64,000 nt of DNA from Streptomyces graminofaciens. Lineage in GTDB: Bacteria > Actinomycetota > Actinomycetes > Streptomycetales > Streptomycetaceae. Shown piece after piece: positions 29,761-40,001 of this stretch. The notes under the pieces are model-generated. The model saw only the letters and a program-made list of their open reading frames with translations. It had not been told where the DNA came from and made no database searches. Positions within the stretch are counted from its first letter, which is position 1; the number at the start of each line of letters is the position of its first letter. The stretch spans positions 310,001 through 374,000 of the forward strand of contig NZ_AP018448.1 of assembly GCF_030294945.1 (NCBI RefSeq), read 5' to 3'. The position numbers were made by a program, and so were the translations under genes.

Positions 29761-30153
29761 GCAGCCGTCGAAGGCCACCGTGCGGCAGTGCACTCCGGGT
29801 GTTGATGGCTGGGCCAGCGCGCCGGCCAACACGTCGAACAGCCGCTCGAGAGGGGCCACCCCGACCCGCCGACGCAGATCGCAAGGTGCCTTCTCCGAAG
29901 GCTGCGGCACCCGGGCGGCCAGGCCGGCCCCGAGTTTGCTCCACACCAGTCCGGTGCCCAGATGCTCGAACAGCCCGAGCGCGAGCACGAAGTACACCCC
30001 GCCGCGAGAGGGGAGGCTCCGAAGTCGTCGCTCGCGAGCCCCGCTCTCGTCCAGTGCCGCATCTACCAACTCGGGCGGGATGACCTGCGTTAACTCACCG
30101 GCATGACCAGGCGCGAACACGTCATCGGTTCCGCCCGTGACAGACTGAGCCAC
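29760..30153 (-). pseudogene. IS4-family transposase N-terminal fragment fused to transaldolase scrap
   Basis: The frame from ATG 30153 gives MAQSVTGGTDDVFAPGHAGE, VDAALDESGARERRLRSLPS, GVYFVLALGLFEHLGTGLVW and DLRRRVGVAPLERLFDVLAG, the N-terminal domain of Streptomyces IS4-type transposases. It stops matching at TVAFDGCGSLSVP, where the transaldolase sequence takes over in the same frame. The catalytic DDE domain is gone. The junction near 29745-29765 is the scar of an IS-mediated deletion. Confidence 0.85.
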
Positions 30154-30648
30154 TGGGCCGCCGCTTTCTCAGGAAGATCTTGGTCGATCCCCTGGATAGC
30201 AGAGTCCCCTTCTGCCTCCCTCCACGCTTGGCACCGCCGCTGGGCTCTTAACTTCGTGGCATTGGTCCAGCATCTGGAGGTGACAATGGCCTTCCGGCTG
30301 CCCACTCCGCGTCCGTCATGTCCGACAGCTACCGGTGCACCCGGCCCGGATGATCGGCCGCATTGGCGTACACATGCGTGGGGCAATCACGCGATGGTGC
30401 AGCCGAGTTGAACTGGACGGGCTCGACCGCGTACAACAACGACACTAGGGCCTCCACACATTGCTCGGTCAGATTCGCATCCCCGAGCTACCGAGAGGTC
30501 CTTCATGCGCGCACAACGGGAAAATCGCCCCAGCGAGAAACCTGTTCGACCCGCACGTTCCATGATTGTTGAGATACGTCTTCTGAAGCCAGGCGCATTC
30601 CTCAAGGCTCGCCTGGCTTGTCCGGCGCGCGCTGCCGGTGGCGCGGGA
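30154..30648. other. 495-bp region without a gene
   Basis: Upstream of the IS4 remnant and downstream of the TetR gene. It may include the outer end of the lost insertion element, but no terminal inverted repeat could be identified. Confidence 0.45.
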
Positions 30649-31245
30649 TCAGGGTCGGGCTGCTTCGCACAGCAGCCGCAGTTGGCGGGTGACCATCACC
30701 GGATCCACGGCCTCCGGGTTCACCAGCCACTGGTTCTCCGCTCCCTCGCCGACAGCCAGGACGAGTGCGGCGAAAACCTCGGGGTCCACGTCCGCACGCA
30801 GCTCGCCGACCTCGATGGAGCGCCGTACCGCATCCGCCAATACACCGCGCAGGGTCGCGTACCGCCTGGCCACCCACTCCCTGGCCGGGTGTTCCTCACC
30901 CGAGGCTTCCGCCGTGAGGATGTGCGCGAGCTGGACAAGCGCCCGGTCGCCGACCACCTGAGCGGTGAACGCGTCCAGGTTCTCCAGGATTTCCAGCAAC
31001 GTCAGGCCGAGGTCAGGCTGCACGACGTGCAACTCGGCGTCCCGCTGCTCCAGCAGAGCCAGCAGGACGGCCTGCTTGTTCGGGTAGTAGTGGAGCAGTC
31101 CGGCCCTTGTCAGGCCTGCTGCCTCGGCGATGTCATTGAGGCTCCCGGCACGGAAACCGCGCGCGGAGAACACGTCCAGCGCCGCCTTCAGGATGCGCTC
31201 GCGCCCGGCGCCGGATCCGCCGCCGGAGCGGCCGTTTCTGTCCAT
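30649..31245 (-). CDS. TetR-family regulator at the glycoside-uptake locus
   Basis: 198 aa from ATG 31245 (GGAG 5 bp upstream). TetR HTH at about residues 14-60: RERILKAALDVFSARGFRAG and DIAEAAGLTRAGLLHYYPNK. The C-terminal domain resembles TetR_C_6 types (LVQLAHILTAEASGEEHPA). It sits 77 bp downstream of the ABC transporter operon on the same strand, so it is either its last gene or separately expressed. A palindrome containing AACTAGTT at 37218, in the divergent promoter of the rhamnosidase, is a plausible target. Confidence 0.9.
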   Translation of the reverse strand: MDRNGRSGGGSGAGRERILKAALDVFSARGFRAGSLNDIAEAAGLTRAGLLHYYPNKQAVLLALLEQRDAELHVVQPDLGLTLLEILENLDAFTAQVVGDRALVQLAHILTAEASGEEHPAREWVARRYATLRGVLADAVRRSIEVGELRADVDPEVFAALVLAVGEGAENQWLVNPEAVDPVMVTRQLRLLCEAARP

Positions 31246-31322
31246 GTCGCTCCATGATATGGGCCTGATCAATCACAGCTGTGCAGGGTTCCACGCCGGT
31301 CCGGGCTCCCCGGCCGTGCCGC

Positions 31323-32215
<893 letters not shown>

Positions 32216-32219
<4 letters not shown>

Positions 32220-34006
32220 GCCGACCTCGTCCAGGGCTCGCGGACGACGGAGCCGTCCAGCATCGAATCGAGCAGCGTCCGCGTGTACGCCTCCCGCGGC
32301 GCGTGGAACAGGCTCTCGGTGTCGTTGGTCTCCACTACGGCTCCCTGTCTCATCACACTGACGCGGTCACAGATGTCGGCGACGACGCCGAAGTTGTGCG
32401 TCACCAGGAGGACTGCCATCCCACGTTCCTGCTGGAGGGCGCGTATCAGGTCGAGCACCTCGGCCTGCACGGTGACGTCCAGGGCGGTGGTGGGCTCGTC
32501 CGCGATGATCAGGTCCGGTTCGGCGGCGACGGCACCGGCGATCAGGACGCGCTGCGCCATACCGCCGGAGATCTGGTGGGGATAGGCGTCGAAGGTGCGT
32601 CGCGGGTCCTTGATGCCGACCCGGCCGAGCAGTTCCGTGAGTTCCCGGCGTGCCTGGGCCCTGCTGATGTCCTTGACGGCTCGCAGGCCGTGGCTGAGCT
32701 GCGCGCCGACGGTGAACGACGGGTCGAGGTTCGACATCGGCTCCTGCGGCACATAGCCGATGCGTTTGCCTCGCACCTCGCGCAGGACCTTGCCGTCGCG
32801 CAGGTCGAGGCCGTCGAAAGTGACGGCACCACCGAGGACGACCGCTTGGCGCGGCAGGATGCCGAGGACGGAGAAGGCCGTCTGCGATTTGCCCGAGCCC
32901 GACTCGCCGACGAGGCCGAGGACCTCGCCGCGCCGCAGCTCCAGGCTGACGCCGTGGACGACAGTCTTCAGCCGCGCGTCAGTGGTGGGATATCCGATAA
33001 CCAGGTCACGCACGCTCAGCAGCACGTCCGTCGACACCGAGTCGGAGACGGCGGACCCCGAGGCAGCTGTCGACACCGAGTCGGAGGCGATGGACCTCAC
33101 AGCGGCTTCGGACTCGATACTCCCGGCGGAGAGACGGTGGTCGGCACGCAGCCGCGCGACCGCTTTGGGGTGCAGCGGCCGGGCCTGGGTGTGCGCGGTC
33201 TGCAGGACGTCCCGCAGCGCGTTGCCGACGAGCACCAGGCACAGGGTGGTCGCGGTGATCAGGAGCGCGGGCCAGAGCACGTTGAGCCGAGCCACGTAGA
33301 TGTTGTTGAACGCGTCTTGGAGCATTCCGCCCCAAGAGGGCGCCGTCGGGTCGCCGAGTCCCAGGAACTCCAGTCCGGCCTGGATGGCGATGCCCGCGCT
33401 CAGGACGAACGAGCTCTGCACGACGACCGGTGCCCGGACGGCGCGGAGCACGTGCCGGAAGATGATCCGTGCGTCGGTCAGGCCCGCCACCTTGGCGGCG
33501 TCCACGTACAGCTCCCGCCGTACGCCGAGCACCAGCGTGCGGACCAGCCGGTGGTAGGAGGGGGCGATCAGCACACCGAACACCGCCATCGAGGTCAGGG
33601 TCGACGGCCCGATCACCGAGTACAGCGCGATCAGCAGCACCAGGCCCGGAAGTGCCATGACCGTGTTGGACACCCAGGAGGCCACGGTGTCGAGACGGCC
33701 GCCGAAGTAGCCGGCGGCCAGGCCGGAGGTGACTCCGAGCACCAGCGCCACCAGCAACATGACCGAGGAGGCGGTCAGGGTTCCGAGCGTGGCGTGCATC
33801 AGCCGGGACAGGACGTCCCGTCCGGACTGGTCACCGCCGAGCAGGTAGCCGCTGGTCATGGGGGGAGCGTTGGTCAGCTCCAGCCGTGCCTCGTTCGGGT
33901 CGTGCGGAGCGAGGAAGGAGGAGCAGAGGCCGAACAGCACGATCAGCAGGAGTGCCACGGAACCGACCAGGCCCAGGGGATTGCGCAATAGTCGTTTGAC
34001 CGTCAT
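32216..34006 (-). CDS. Fused ABC permease-ATPase (DppC-DppD type)
   Basis: 596 aa. Residues about 1-285 form a DppC-like permease: start MTVKRLLRNPLGLVGSVALL, AGYFGGRLDTVASWVSNTVM, and the EAA-type loop YVDAAKVAGLTDARIIFRHV. After a Ser-rich linker (SDSVSTAASGSAVSDSVSTD, about 300-320) comes a DppD-like ATPase with Walker A GLVGESGSGKSQTAFSVLGI, signature ISGGMAQRVLIAGAVAAEPD, Walker B LIIADEPTTALD and LVTHNFGVVADICDR. Such fusions are known in actinobacteria. ATG 34006 overlaps the permease B stop. The long frame continuing to 34744 is a shadow. Confidence 0.92.
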
Positions 34007-34944
34007 GACACGCGCGCCTTCGGATTGAGCCAGCCGACCAACAGGTCGACGGCGATGTTGACGATGAGGACGACGACGATGCTGAACAGCACCGATCCCA
34101 TGACGGCCGGGATGTCGCCCTGAACCGCGGAATCGTTGGCGAGCAGCCCCATGCCCGGCAGGGCGAAAACCCGCTCGATGATCACGACGCCGCCCATCAC
34201 GGCGACCGTCTGGAGCGAGAGGATCGTCAGGCCCGGTCCGGCCGCGTTGCGCAGCACATGGCGGAAGATCACGGCTCGCTCGCTGATGCCCCGGGACCGG
34301 AGCGTGCGGACGAAGTCCTGTTCCAGAACGTCGATGACGGCTCCGCGGAACTGCTGGGCGGCCCCGGCGACCGAACCGATCAGTACGGCCAGCACCGGCA
34401 GGGCCAGCGAACGGGCCCAGCCGACCGGATCGATGTCCGGCGAGACGTAGCCGGTGGCCGGGAAGGCCCGAAGGGCGATCGCGAAGGCGAAAACCAGCAC
34501 GATCGCGACCACGAAGTTCGGGATCGCGGCCCCGACGACGCCTGCCACCTGAAGGAAGCGGTCCAGCCCGCCGCCGCGCACGGCGGCGGTGACCCCGACG
34601 AGCACGCTGAGGATCATGGTGAACAGCAGCGCGGGCACGATGACCGCCAGCGTCACGGGGACCCGGGTGGCCAGCATGTTCGTCACCGGCTCGCCGGTGA
34701 AGTAGCTGGCGCCCAGATCTCCCCGGACCAGCCCCCCGAGCCACGTGAGGTACTGGGCGGCTACAGGCTGGTCGAGACCTAGCTCCGTGACCTTGGCGGT
34801 GACTTGTGCCTGGGTGGCGCTCTGGCCCAGCACGCGCCGGGCGATCCCGGTGCCGTCACTGAAGACCAGCGCGTAGGTGACAGCTGTGACAACGACCGTG
34901 AGGACGATGCCCGACAGCAGCTGCCGCACCGCGAACCTCAGCAT
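34003..34944 (-). CDS. ABC transporter permease (DppB/OppB type)
   Basis: 313 aa, six TM helices. Start MLRFAVRQLLSGIVLTVVVT, periplasmic segment LGLDQPVAAQYLTWLGGLVR and GDLGASYFTGEPV typical of the DppB N-terminus, and the cytoplasmic EAA loop DFVRTLRSRGISERAVIFRH. C-terminal ERVFALPGMGLLANDSAVQG is the family hallmark. It forms the channel with the DppC half of the next gene. Second gene of the operon after the binding protein (48-bp gap). Confidence 0.93.
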   Translation of the reverse strand: MLRFAVRQLLSGIVLTVVVTAVTYALVFSDGTGIARRVLGQSATQAQVTAKVTELGLDQPVAAQYLTWLGGLVRGDLGASYFTGEPVTNMLATRVPVTLAVIVPALLFTMILSVLVGVTAAVRGGGLDRFLQVAGVVGAAIPNFVVAIVLVFAFAIALRAFPATGYVSPDIDPVGWARSLALPVLAVLIGSVAGAAQQFRGAVIDVLEQDFVRTLRSRGISERAVIFRHVLRNAAGPGLTILSLQTVAVMGGVVIIERVFALPGMGLLANDSAVQGDIPAVMGSVLFSIVVVLIVNIAVDLLVGWLNPKARVS

Positions 34945-34992
34945 GGTTTCCCTTTCCTCGCTGTACTTCCTCGTTCTTCCGCCGGCCGCCTG

Positions 34993-36549
34993 TCAGGCGG
35001 CCGGCTTGAAGCTCCGCAGATACGGGACGACGCTGCCCAGGTACGGCCGCGCGGACGTCGTCTTGTCCGTCGCGTAGAAGTTGGTCGGCAGCACCCACGG
35101 GCAGAACCAGGCCTGCTCGACGAGGAACTCGTTGGCCGCCTGTGCGTTCTCGGCGGCCGCGGCGCCGTCGAGCACCTGGGCCTTGTCCAGCAGCCGCTGC
35201 AGCCGGGGGTCGGCCGTGTGGGTGACGTTCCAGACCGCCTCGGGCGCCACGGTCTGGACGAGGTCCCACAGCGGGGTGCGCGACTCCATGAAGGTGAAGA
35301 AGATCGGGTACTTGCCGCTGAACAGCGCGGGGAGGACCTGGTTGGCGGCTATCTTCGCCTGCTTGGCCTTGATGCCCAGCAGTCCCAGCTGCTGGGTGAT
35401 CAGCGGCGTGGCGAACTCCAGGCCGGGGATGGCGGGGAGCTCGAAGCTGAAGCCGTCCGCGTAGCTGGCCTTCTTCATCAGCTTCTTGGCCTTCGCCACG
35501 TCGTACGCGTAGCGGTCGACCAGGCCGGCCAGATAGGCCGGGCTGCCGTTGTGGAAGATCTGGTTGGTGACCTTGCCCTGGCCCTGGAAGAGCGCCTTCA
35601 GGATCGCCTGGCGGTCGAAGACCATGTTGATGGCCCGGCGCACCTCGACGTGCTTCAGCGCGGGGATGACCTTGCCCTCCGGGTCGCCGAGGAAGAGCCC
35701 CGCCCAGTTCACTTCGTTCTTCAGCAGGGTCAGGCCGGACGACTGGACCTCGGTCGTGGTCTGCGAGCTGATCGGAGCGGCATTGATCTGACCGGACTTG
35801 AGGGCGTTGACCCGGGCGGTGATGTCGGTCATCTGCCGCATGACGATCTTGTCGTAGGCGTACGCGGCCTTGTTCCAGTAGTCCTCGTTGCGCACGAAGG
35901 TGTAGGTGGAGCCCGTGGTGGTGGCCGCCGCGTCCAGCTTGTACGGGCCGGAGCCGACGGGAGTGGTGTCGCGGTTCTTGGCGGTGTGCGACTTCGGGCT
36001 GGAGATGATGCCCGGGGCCAGGCAGAGAAACGTCGGCAGCAGCCCCTTCGGCTTCGGTGTGGTCAGCACCACCGTCGAGGCGTCCTTGACGGTGACGGTG
36101 ACGTCGGCCAGACGGCCGGCGTCGGAACCCCCACCATTCTTCATGTGCTCAAGCGAAGCCTTGACCGCGGCTGCGTCGACCGCCGAGCCGTCGGTGAACC
36201 TCATCCCGGAGCGGATCACGAGGGTCAGTTCCGTCTTGTCGTCGTTGAACGTGTAGCTCTCGGCCGCGTTCGGGGAGACGGTGCCGTCGGGCTCGTATCT
36301 GAGCAGCGTGTCGAAGCATGCCTGCCAGGGCAGGACGAGGGAGAAGGCGCTCTGCTGCTTGGCCGGGTCGAATGAGCCGTAGGCCATGTCGAGCGCCAGG
36401 CTCAGCGTCTTCGATCCGGCGGTGCCGCCGGTACCGCTGCCGGCGGCGCCGGTCGCGCTGGTGCAGCCGACCGCCGATCCCGCCACGAGGGCCCCGAAGC
36501 CGAGTCCCAGCATGCCCTTGCCGAACGAGCGGCGATCCATGCCCACCAT
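34993..36549 (-). CDS. Family 5 solute-binding lipoprotein (SBP_bac_5)
   Basis: 518 aa. Twin-Arg-like start MDRRSFGKGMLGLGFGALVA and lipobox SAVGC, so it is probably exported by Tat and lipid-anchored. SBP_bac_5 signs: DMAYGSFDPAKQQSAFSLVL, TFNDDKTELTLVIRSGMRFT, DTTPVGSGPYKLDA, EVRRAINMVFDRQAILKALF. Members bind oligopeptides, nickel or oligosaccharides. The neighbouring rhamnosidase suggests a rhamnose-containing oligosaccharide or glycoside here, but that is inference. First gene of the minus-strand ABC operon; ATG 36549 with AAGGAG, ATG 36540 also possible. Confidence 0.92.
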   Translation of the reverse strand: MVGMDRRSFGKGMLGLGFGALVAGSAVGCTSATGAAGSGTGGTAGSKTLSLALDMAYGSFDPAKQQSAFSLVLPWQACFDTLLRYEPDGTVSPNAAESYTFNDDKTELTLVIRSGMRFTDGSAVDAAAVKASLEHMKNGGGSDAGRLADVTVTVKDASTVVLTTPKPKGLLPTFLCLAPGIISSPKSHTAKNRDTTPVGSGPYKLDAAATTTGSTYTFVRNEDYWNKAAYAYDKIVMRQMTDITARVNALKSGQINAAPISSQTTTEVQSSGLTLLKNEVNWAGLFLGDPEGKVIPALKHVEVRRAINMVFDRQAILKALFQGQGKVTNQIFHNGSPAYLAGLVDRYAYDVAKAKKLMKKASYADGFSFELPAIPGLEFATPLITQQLGLLGIKAKQAKIAANQVLPALFSGKYPIFFTFMESRTPLWDLVQTVAPEAVWNVTHTADPRLQRLLDKAQVLDGAAAAENAQAANEFLVEQAWFCPWVLPTNFYATDKTTSARPYLGSVVPYLRSFKPAA

Positions 36550-36953
36550 GAAATGCTCCTTTGCATTGGTAAACGTATAGAGGAAGGTTGACGAGGTCGG
36601 GTCGGACGGGTGCGGATCGAAACCGCCGACGGCGGCCCACCCGGCGGGTGCCGGGAGACACCCGAAGCGAAAGGCGGGACCGGCGGCAGGACAGGGCGGC
36701 GCTCCGGCCTACCGGCCGGACTCCACAGCAACCCGTGGAGGGTGCCGGTTCGGGTTCAGACTTCTTGGCGTTCGGACATGAGGGGTCCCCTGATGCGGCG
36801 AAACGCGATAGCGAAGCGTGGGCGACCCGGACGGGCGGACGTGCCGCTCGCGGACCTGTCGACCCCACCGACAGCTCGCGCTCAGCCGATCCTGCCGGTG
36901 CGAGATGTGGCCGTAACGTAGCTGCCCCAGCGGACACAGGCAAGCCCTCTGCC

Positions 36954-36965
36954 TGAAACGTTTTA
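36954..36965. promoter_or_regulatory. LacI-type operator-like site 1
   Basis: TGAAACGTTTTA matches the palindrome TGAAACGTTTCA except for one base. It is 405 bp upstream of the binding-protein start. The central CG is typical of LacI/GalR sites, many of which control sugar genes in Streptomyces. Confidence 0.5.
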
Positions 36966-37151
36966 ACCTCTCAGACCGCAATGCGGCCACCGTTCAGGCA
37001 CCGAATGGAGCGCGCCAAAGTAGGCGTTTTCCAGCCGCACGAGCCTGCAGCAGGCCCCCAAAAGCCGCGCCACGAGGGCAATCGTCGACACGTCGACGGG
37101 GTGGGGGTCTGGGCATACCTCCACCCCCTCCGTCAGGCCGACGGGCAGGTG

Positions 37152-37163
37152 TGAATCGATTCA
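37152..37163. promoter_or_regulatory. LacI-type operator-like site 2
   Basis: TGAATCGATTCA, a perfect 12-bp palindrome with central CG, 128 bp before the GH78 start. Together with the site at 36954 it suggests dual control of the divergent transport and hydrolase genes by a LacI-type repressor not in this window. Confidence 0.6.
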
Positions 37164-37217
37164 TAAGTCTGGACTCCGTTCGGCCTTCCTCCCTGCAAAG
37201 CCCTGCCACGTCCCCTA

Positions 37218-37229
37218 CCAACTAGTTGG
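37218..37229. promoter_or_regulatory. CCAACTAGTTGG palindrome before the GH78 gene
   Basis: Perfect 12-bp palindrome 62 bp before the GH78 ATG, in a short AT-richer stretch likely to hold the promoter. AACTAGTT cores are common in TetR-family operators. The TetR encoded at 30649-31245 is the local candidate. Confidence 0.6.
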
Positions 37230-37290
37230 GAGGTGTGCTCTACTGTGCCTGCTTCACCTGTCCTGACGAGGCTGTCCTGAAAGGTGCGCC

Positions 37291-39789
37291 ATGCACGCTG
37301 CCGTCCCGTCTCCCTCGCGCACCTCCCCCGTGGTCCTGCGGGACCCGTCCTGGCAGGGGCACTGGATCGGGCCGAAGGCGCAACAACCCGAACTGGCGGG
37401 CTTCGGCCACCCGGTCTCCCGCGCCCCGTTCGGCCGGTATCTGTTCCGCACGTCGTTCACCCTGACTGCGGTGCCGGACTCCATACCGGCCCGGATCACC
37501 GCCGACGCCCGCTACGTCGTCCACCTCAACGGAGCGGAGGCCGGGCGCGGCCCCGTACGTTCGCAGCCCCGGCGGCTGCACTACGACGATCTGGATCTGG
37601 CGCCGCTCGCACGGCAGGGCGAGAACACCCTGGTCGTCCTGGTCACCTACTACGGCCAGGCCAACTCCTTCTGGCAGCCGGCCGTCGCGAACGCGACCCT
37701 CGGCCGGGACGCGGTGCTCGTCCTCGAAGCGGATCTCGGTGACCGGCTGCTGGTGACGGACGACACCTGGCAGGTGCTGGACCCCGGCGCCTGGCACATC
37801 GCCGCCGCCGAAGGAATCGACGGCCTCCCCGTCGAATGCCTCGACGCGCGCATGCTTCCCCACGACTGGAAGACCGGAGCGCCCGATGCCGCTTGGCGCC
37901 CCGCGCACATCACCCCCGCCCTCCACATGGGCGCCCTGGCCCGAAGTCGGCCGCCCACCGACCCCTACGGGCCGCTCCTCCCCCGCCCGATCGGACCGCT
38001 CGGCGGTGCCCGGCTCACCCCGGCCATGGTCGCGGCGGCCCCGTCGGCCGAGACCGCGGCGGTCCATCCTCATCCGGTCGCCCGAGTCCGCGCCCACCTC
38101 GGCGATCCGTCGTGTCCGGCTCCCACCACGGCCGTGTTCCCGGTGGAACTGGCTCCCGGCCCGGGCAAAGACCAGCACCTGGTCGTCGACATGGGGCGGA
38201 TCGTCTGCGGCTTCCTGACGGTTGACCTGGACGCGCCTCGGGGCACACGGGTCGACCTGATGTACCGGGAGTCACCGCACAGACCCGGTGTGCCGGAGCC
38301 GATGTCGTCCCCGAACACCGGTGCCCGATACACCGCCCGTGGCCACTCGGACCGTTTCGAGGCCCTGGAGGTCAATGGCTTCCGCTATCTGCACGCCCTG
38401 ATCAGCGGCGACGGCCCGGTCCGCGTCAACGGGATCGAGGTGCGGGAACACCTCTACCCCCGCGCCGGGAACGCGTATTTCCGCAGCAGCGATCCCGAAC
38501 TGGACGCCCTCTACACGGCCGGGGTACGCACCGTGGAGCTCAACTCCCACGACGCCTTCACCGACTGTCCGACCCGCGAGCAGCGCGCCTGGGTCGGGGA
38601 TGGCGTGGTGCACCAGATGGTGCACCTGACCACCTCCACCGACTGGCGGCTCGCCCGCCGGTACGTGGAACTGGGCAACTCACCGCGCCCGGACGGCATC
38701 CTGCCGATGAGCGTGGTCGGCGAGATCGAGCAGAGCGGTGGTACGACCATCCCGGACTGGTCCCTGCACTGGCTGCACGGCGTCCACAACCTCTACCGCT
38801 ACACCGCCGACCGCGACCTGCTGGCGGAACTCGCCCCCACCGCACGGCGGATTCTGGCCTGGTACCTGCCCCACTTCACCGGCGACGGCGTACTCAGCGA
38901 CGTACCCGAGTGGAACCTGGTGGACTGGTCGAGCGTGTTCGCCACCGGCGCGAGTTCCGTCGTCACCGCCCTGTGGGCGCGGGGCCTGCGCGAATACGCC
39001 GACATCAGCGTCCTGCTCGGCAACCACGGCGACGCGGCCTGGGCGAACGGCCTGTGGGAGCGGGTCCGCGACGGCTTCGAGATGTTCTGGGACGAGCGGC
39101 GCGGAACCTACCTGGACCACATCGTGCAAGGCACACCTCAGCCCGCGACCTCCCAGGCGGCCGGCGCCGCCGCCATCGTCTCGGGTCTCGCTCCCACGCA
39201 CCGCCACCAGCGGATCATCGACCGCGTCATGGACCCCGAGCGTCTGGTCACCCGGTCCTGGATCGGTGGCGACGGCGCCTACGACGACCGGAAGATCGGG
39301 GACGAACTGCGCGGTGTCCGGCGCGTCGACTGGGACGCCGAGGAAGAGGTCGTCCGGGCCCAGCCCTTCCTCAGCTACCTGGTCCACGACGCGGCGGCCG
39401 TCGCCGGAAGAACCGCCGAGCTGATCGGTGCGATGCGTGACTGGAGCGCCTTCCTCCGCGACGGCTACGACACCTTCGGTGAGTGCTGGGACTGGGGATC
39501 ACCGGTCCACGGCTGGAGTTCGACCCCCACCCGCGACCTGGTCACCCACGTCCTCGGCGTCACCCCAGGCGAACCGGGCTTCGGCCGTGCCCGTGTCGCC
39601 CCCGCCTACGGCCTGCTGGAACGGGTCGAGGGCGCGGCGCCGACTCCGGCAGGCCTGCTGTCGGTCGCATTCGACGCCGCGGGCATCGAGGTGGACAGCC
39701 CGTTGCCGTACGTACTGGTGCTGCCCGACGGGCAGGAGCGGCGGCACGGCGCCGGGCACCTCCGGCTGGCCTTCACTGCAGATCGATGA
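37291..39789 (+). CDS. GH78 alpha-L-rhamnosidase-like glycoside hydrolase
   Basis: 832 aa. N-terminal beta-sandwich part (SWQGHWIGPKAQQPELAGFG; ADARYVVHLNGAEAGRGPVR), middle Bac_rhamnosid-like domain (VVDMGRIVCGFLTVDLDAPR), then the (alpha/alpha)6 barrel with the GH78 hallmark FTDCPTREQRAWVGDG at about residue 430. C-terminal part has DTFGECWDWGSPVHGWSSTP. GH78 enzymes invert and release terminal alpha-L-rhamnose; acidic residues around DCPTRE and the later Glu are the catalytic candidates. No signal peptide, so it acts inside on imported glycosides, consistent with the divergent ABC transporter. ATG 37291 with AAGG upstream. Confidence 0.88.
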   Translation: MHAAVPSPSRTSPVVLRDPSWQGHWIGPKAQQPELAGFGHPVSRAPFGRYLFRTSFTLTAVPDSIPARITADARYVVHLNGAEAGRGPVRSQPRRLHYDDLDLAPLARQGENTLVVLVTYYGQANSFWQPAVANATLGRDAVLVLEADLGDRLLVTDDTWQVLDPGAWHIAAAEGIDGLPVECLDARMLPHDWKTGAPDAAWRPAHITPALHMGALARSRPPTDPYGPLLPRPIGPLGGARLTPAMVAAAPSAETAAVHPHPVARVRAHLGDPSCPAPTTAVFPVELAPGPGKDQHLVVDMGRIVCGFLTVDLDAPRGTRVDLMYRESPHRPGVPEPMSSPNTGARYTARGHSDRFEALEVNGFRYLHALISGDGPVRVNGIEVREHLYPRAGNAYFRSSDPELDALYTAGVRTVELNSHDAFTDCPTREQRAWVGDGVVHQMVHLTTSTDWRLARRYVELGNSPRPDGILPMSVVGEIEQSGGTTIPDWSLHWLHGVHNLYRYTADRDLLAELAPTARRILAWYLPHFTGDGVLSDVPEWNLVDWSSVFATGASSVVTALWARGLREYADISVLLGNHGDAAWANGLWERVRDGFEMFWDERRGTYLDHIVQGTPQPATSQAAGAAAIVSGLAPTHRHQRIIDRVMDPERLVTRSWIGGDGAYDDRKIGDELRGVRRVDWDAEEEVVRAQPFLSYLVHDAAAVAGRTAELIGAMRDWSAFLRDGYDTFGECWDWGSPVHGWSSTPTRDLVTHVLGVTPGEPGFGRARVAPAYGLLERVEGAAPTPAGLLSVAFDAAGIEVDSPLPYVLVLPDGQERRHGAGHLRLAFTADR

Positions 39790-40001
39790 CGAGGTCATGG
39801 TCGAAGTCACCGGCGAGGTCTCAGTGTGAAACCTCAGGTCACCCTGTGTTGGTCGCTGCCTGCTGCGCACAAGTGTGAGAAAGGCGGTACGAGTCGGTTC
39901 CGGTCTCTGTGAGGTTACTGCCGACGGTCAGCCGGTCCAGGATTCCCGCACGGAAGAGACCGCGCTTACGAACCACCCCTTTCATCGCACCACCCCCATG
40001 G

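Larger units (their letters stand above)
36550..37290. other. 741-bp divergent promoter region
   Basis: No gene recognised; the frames are GC shadows. It separates the binding-protein operon (leftward) from the GH78 gene (rightward) and carries three palindromes listed separately. The long distance leaves room for two independent promoters. Confidence 0.6.

Noticed and set aside
37291..39789. Secreted rhamnosidase
   Set aside because: The N-terminus has no hydrophobic signal segment, so an intracellular enzyme is more likely.
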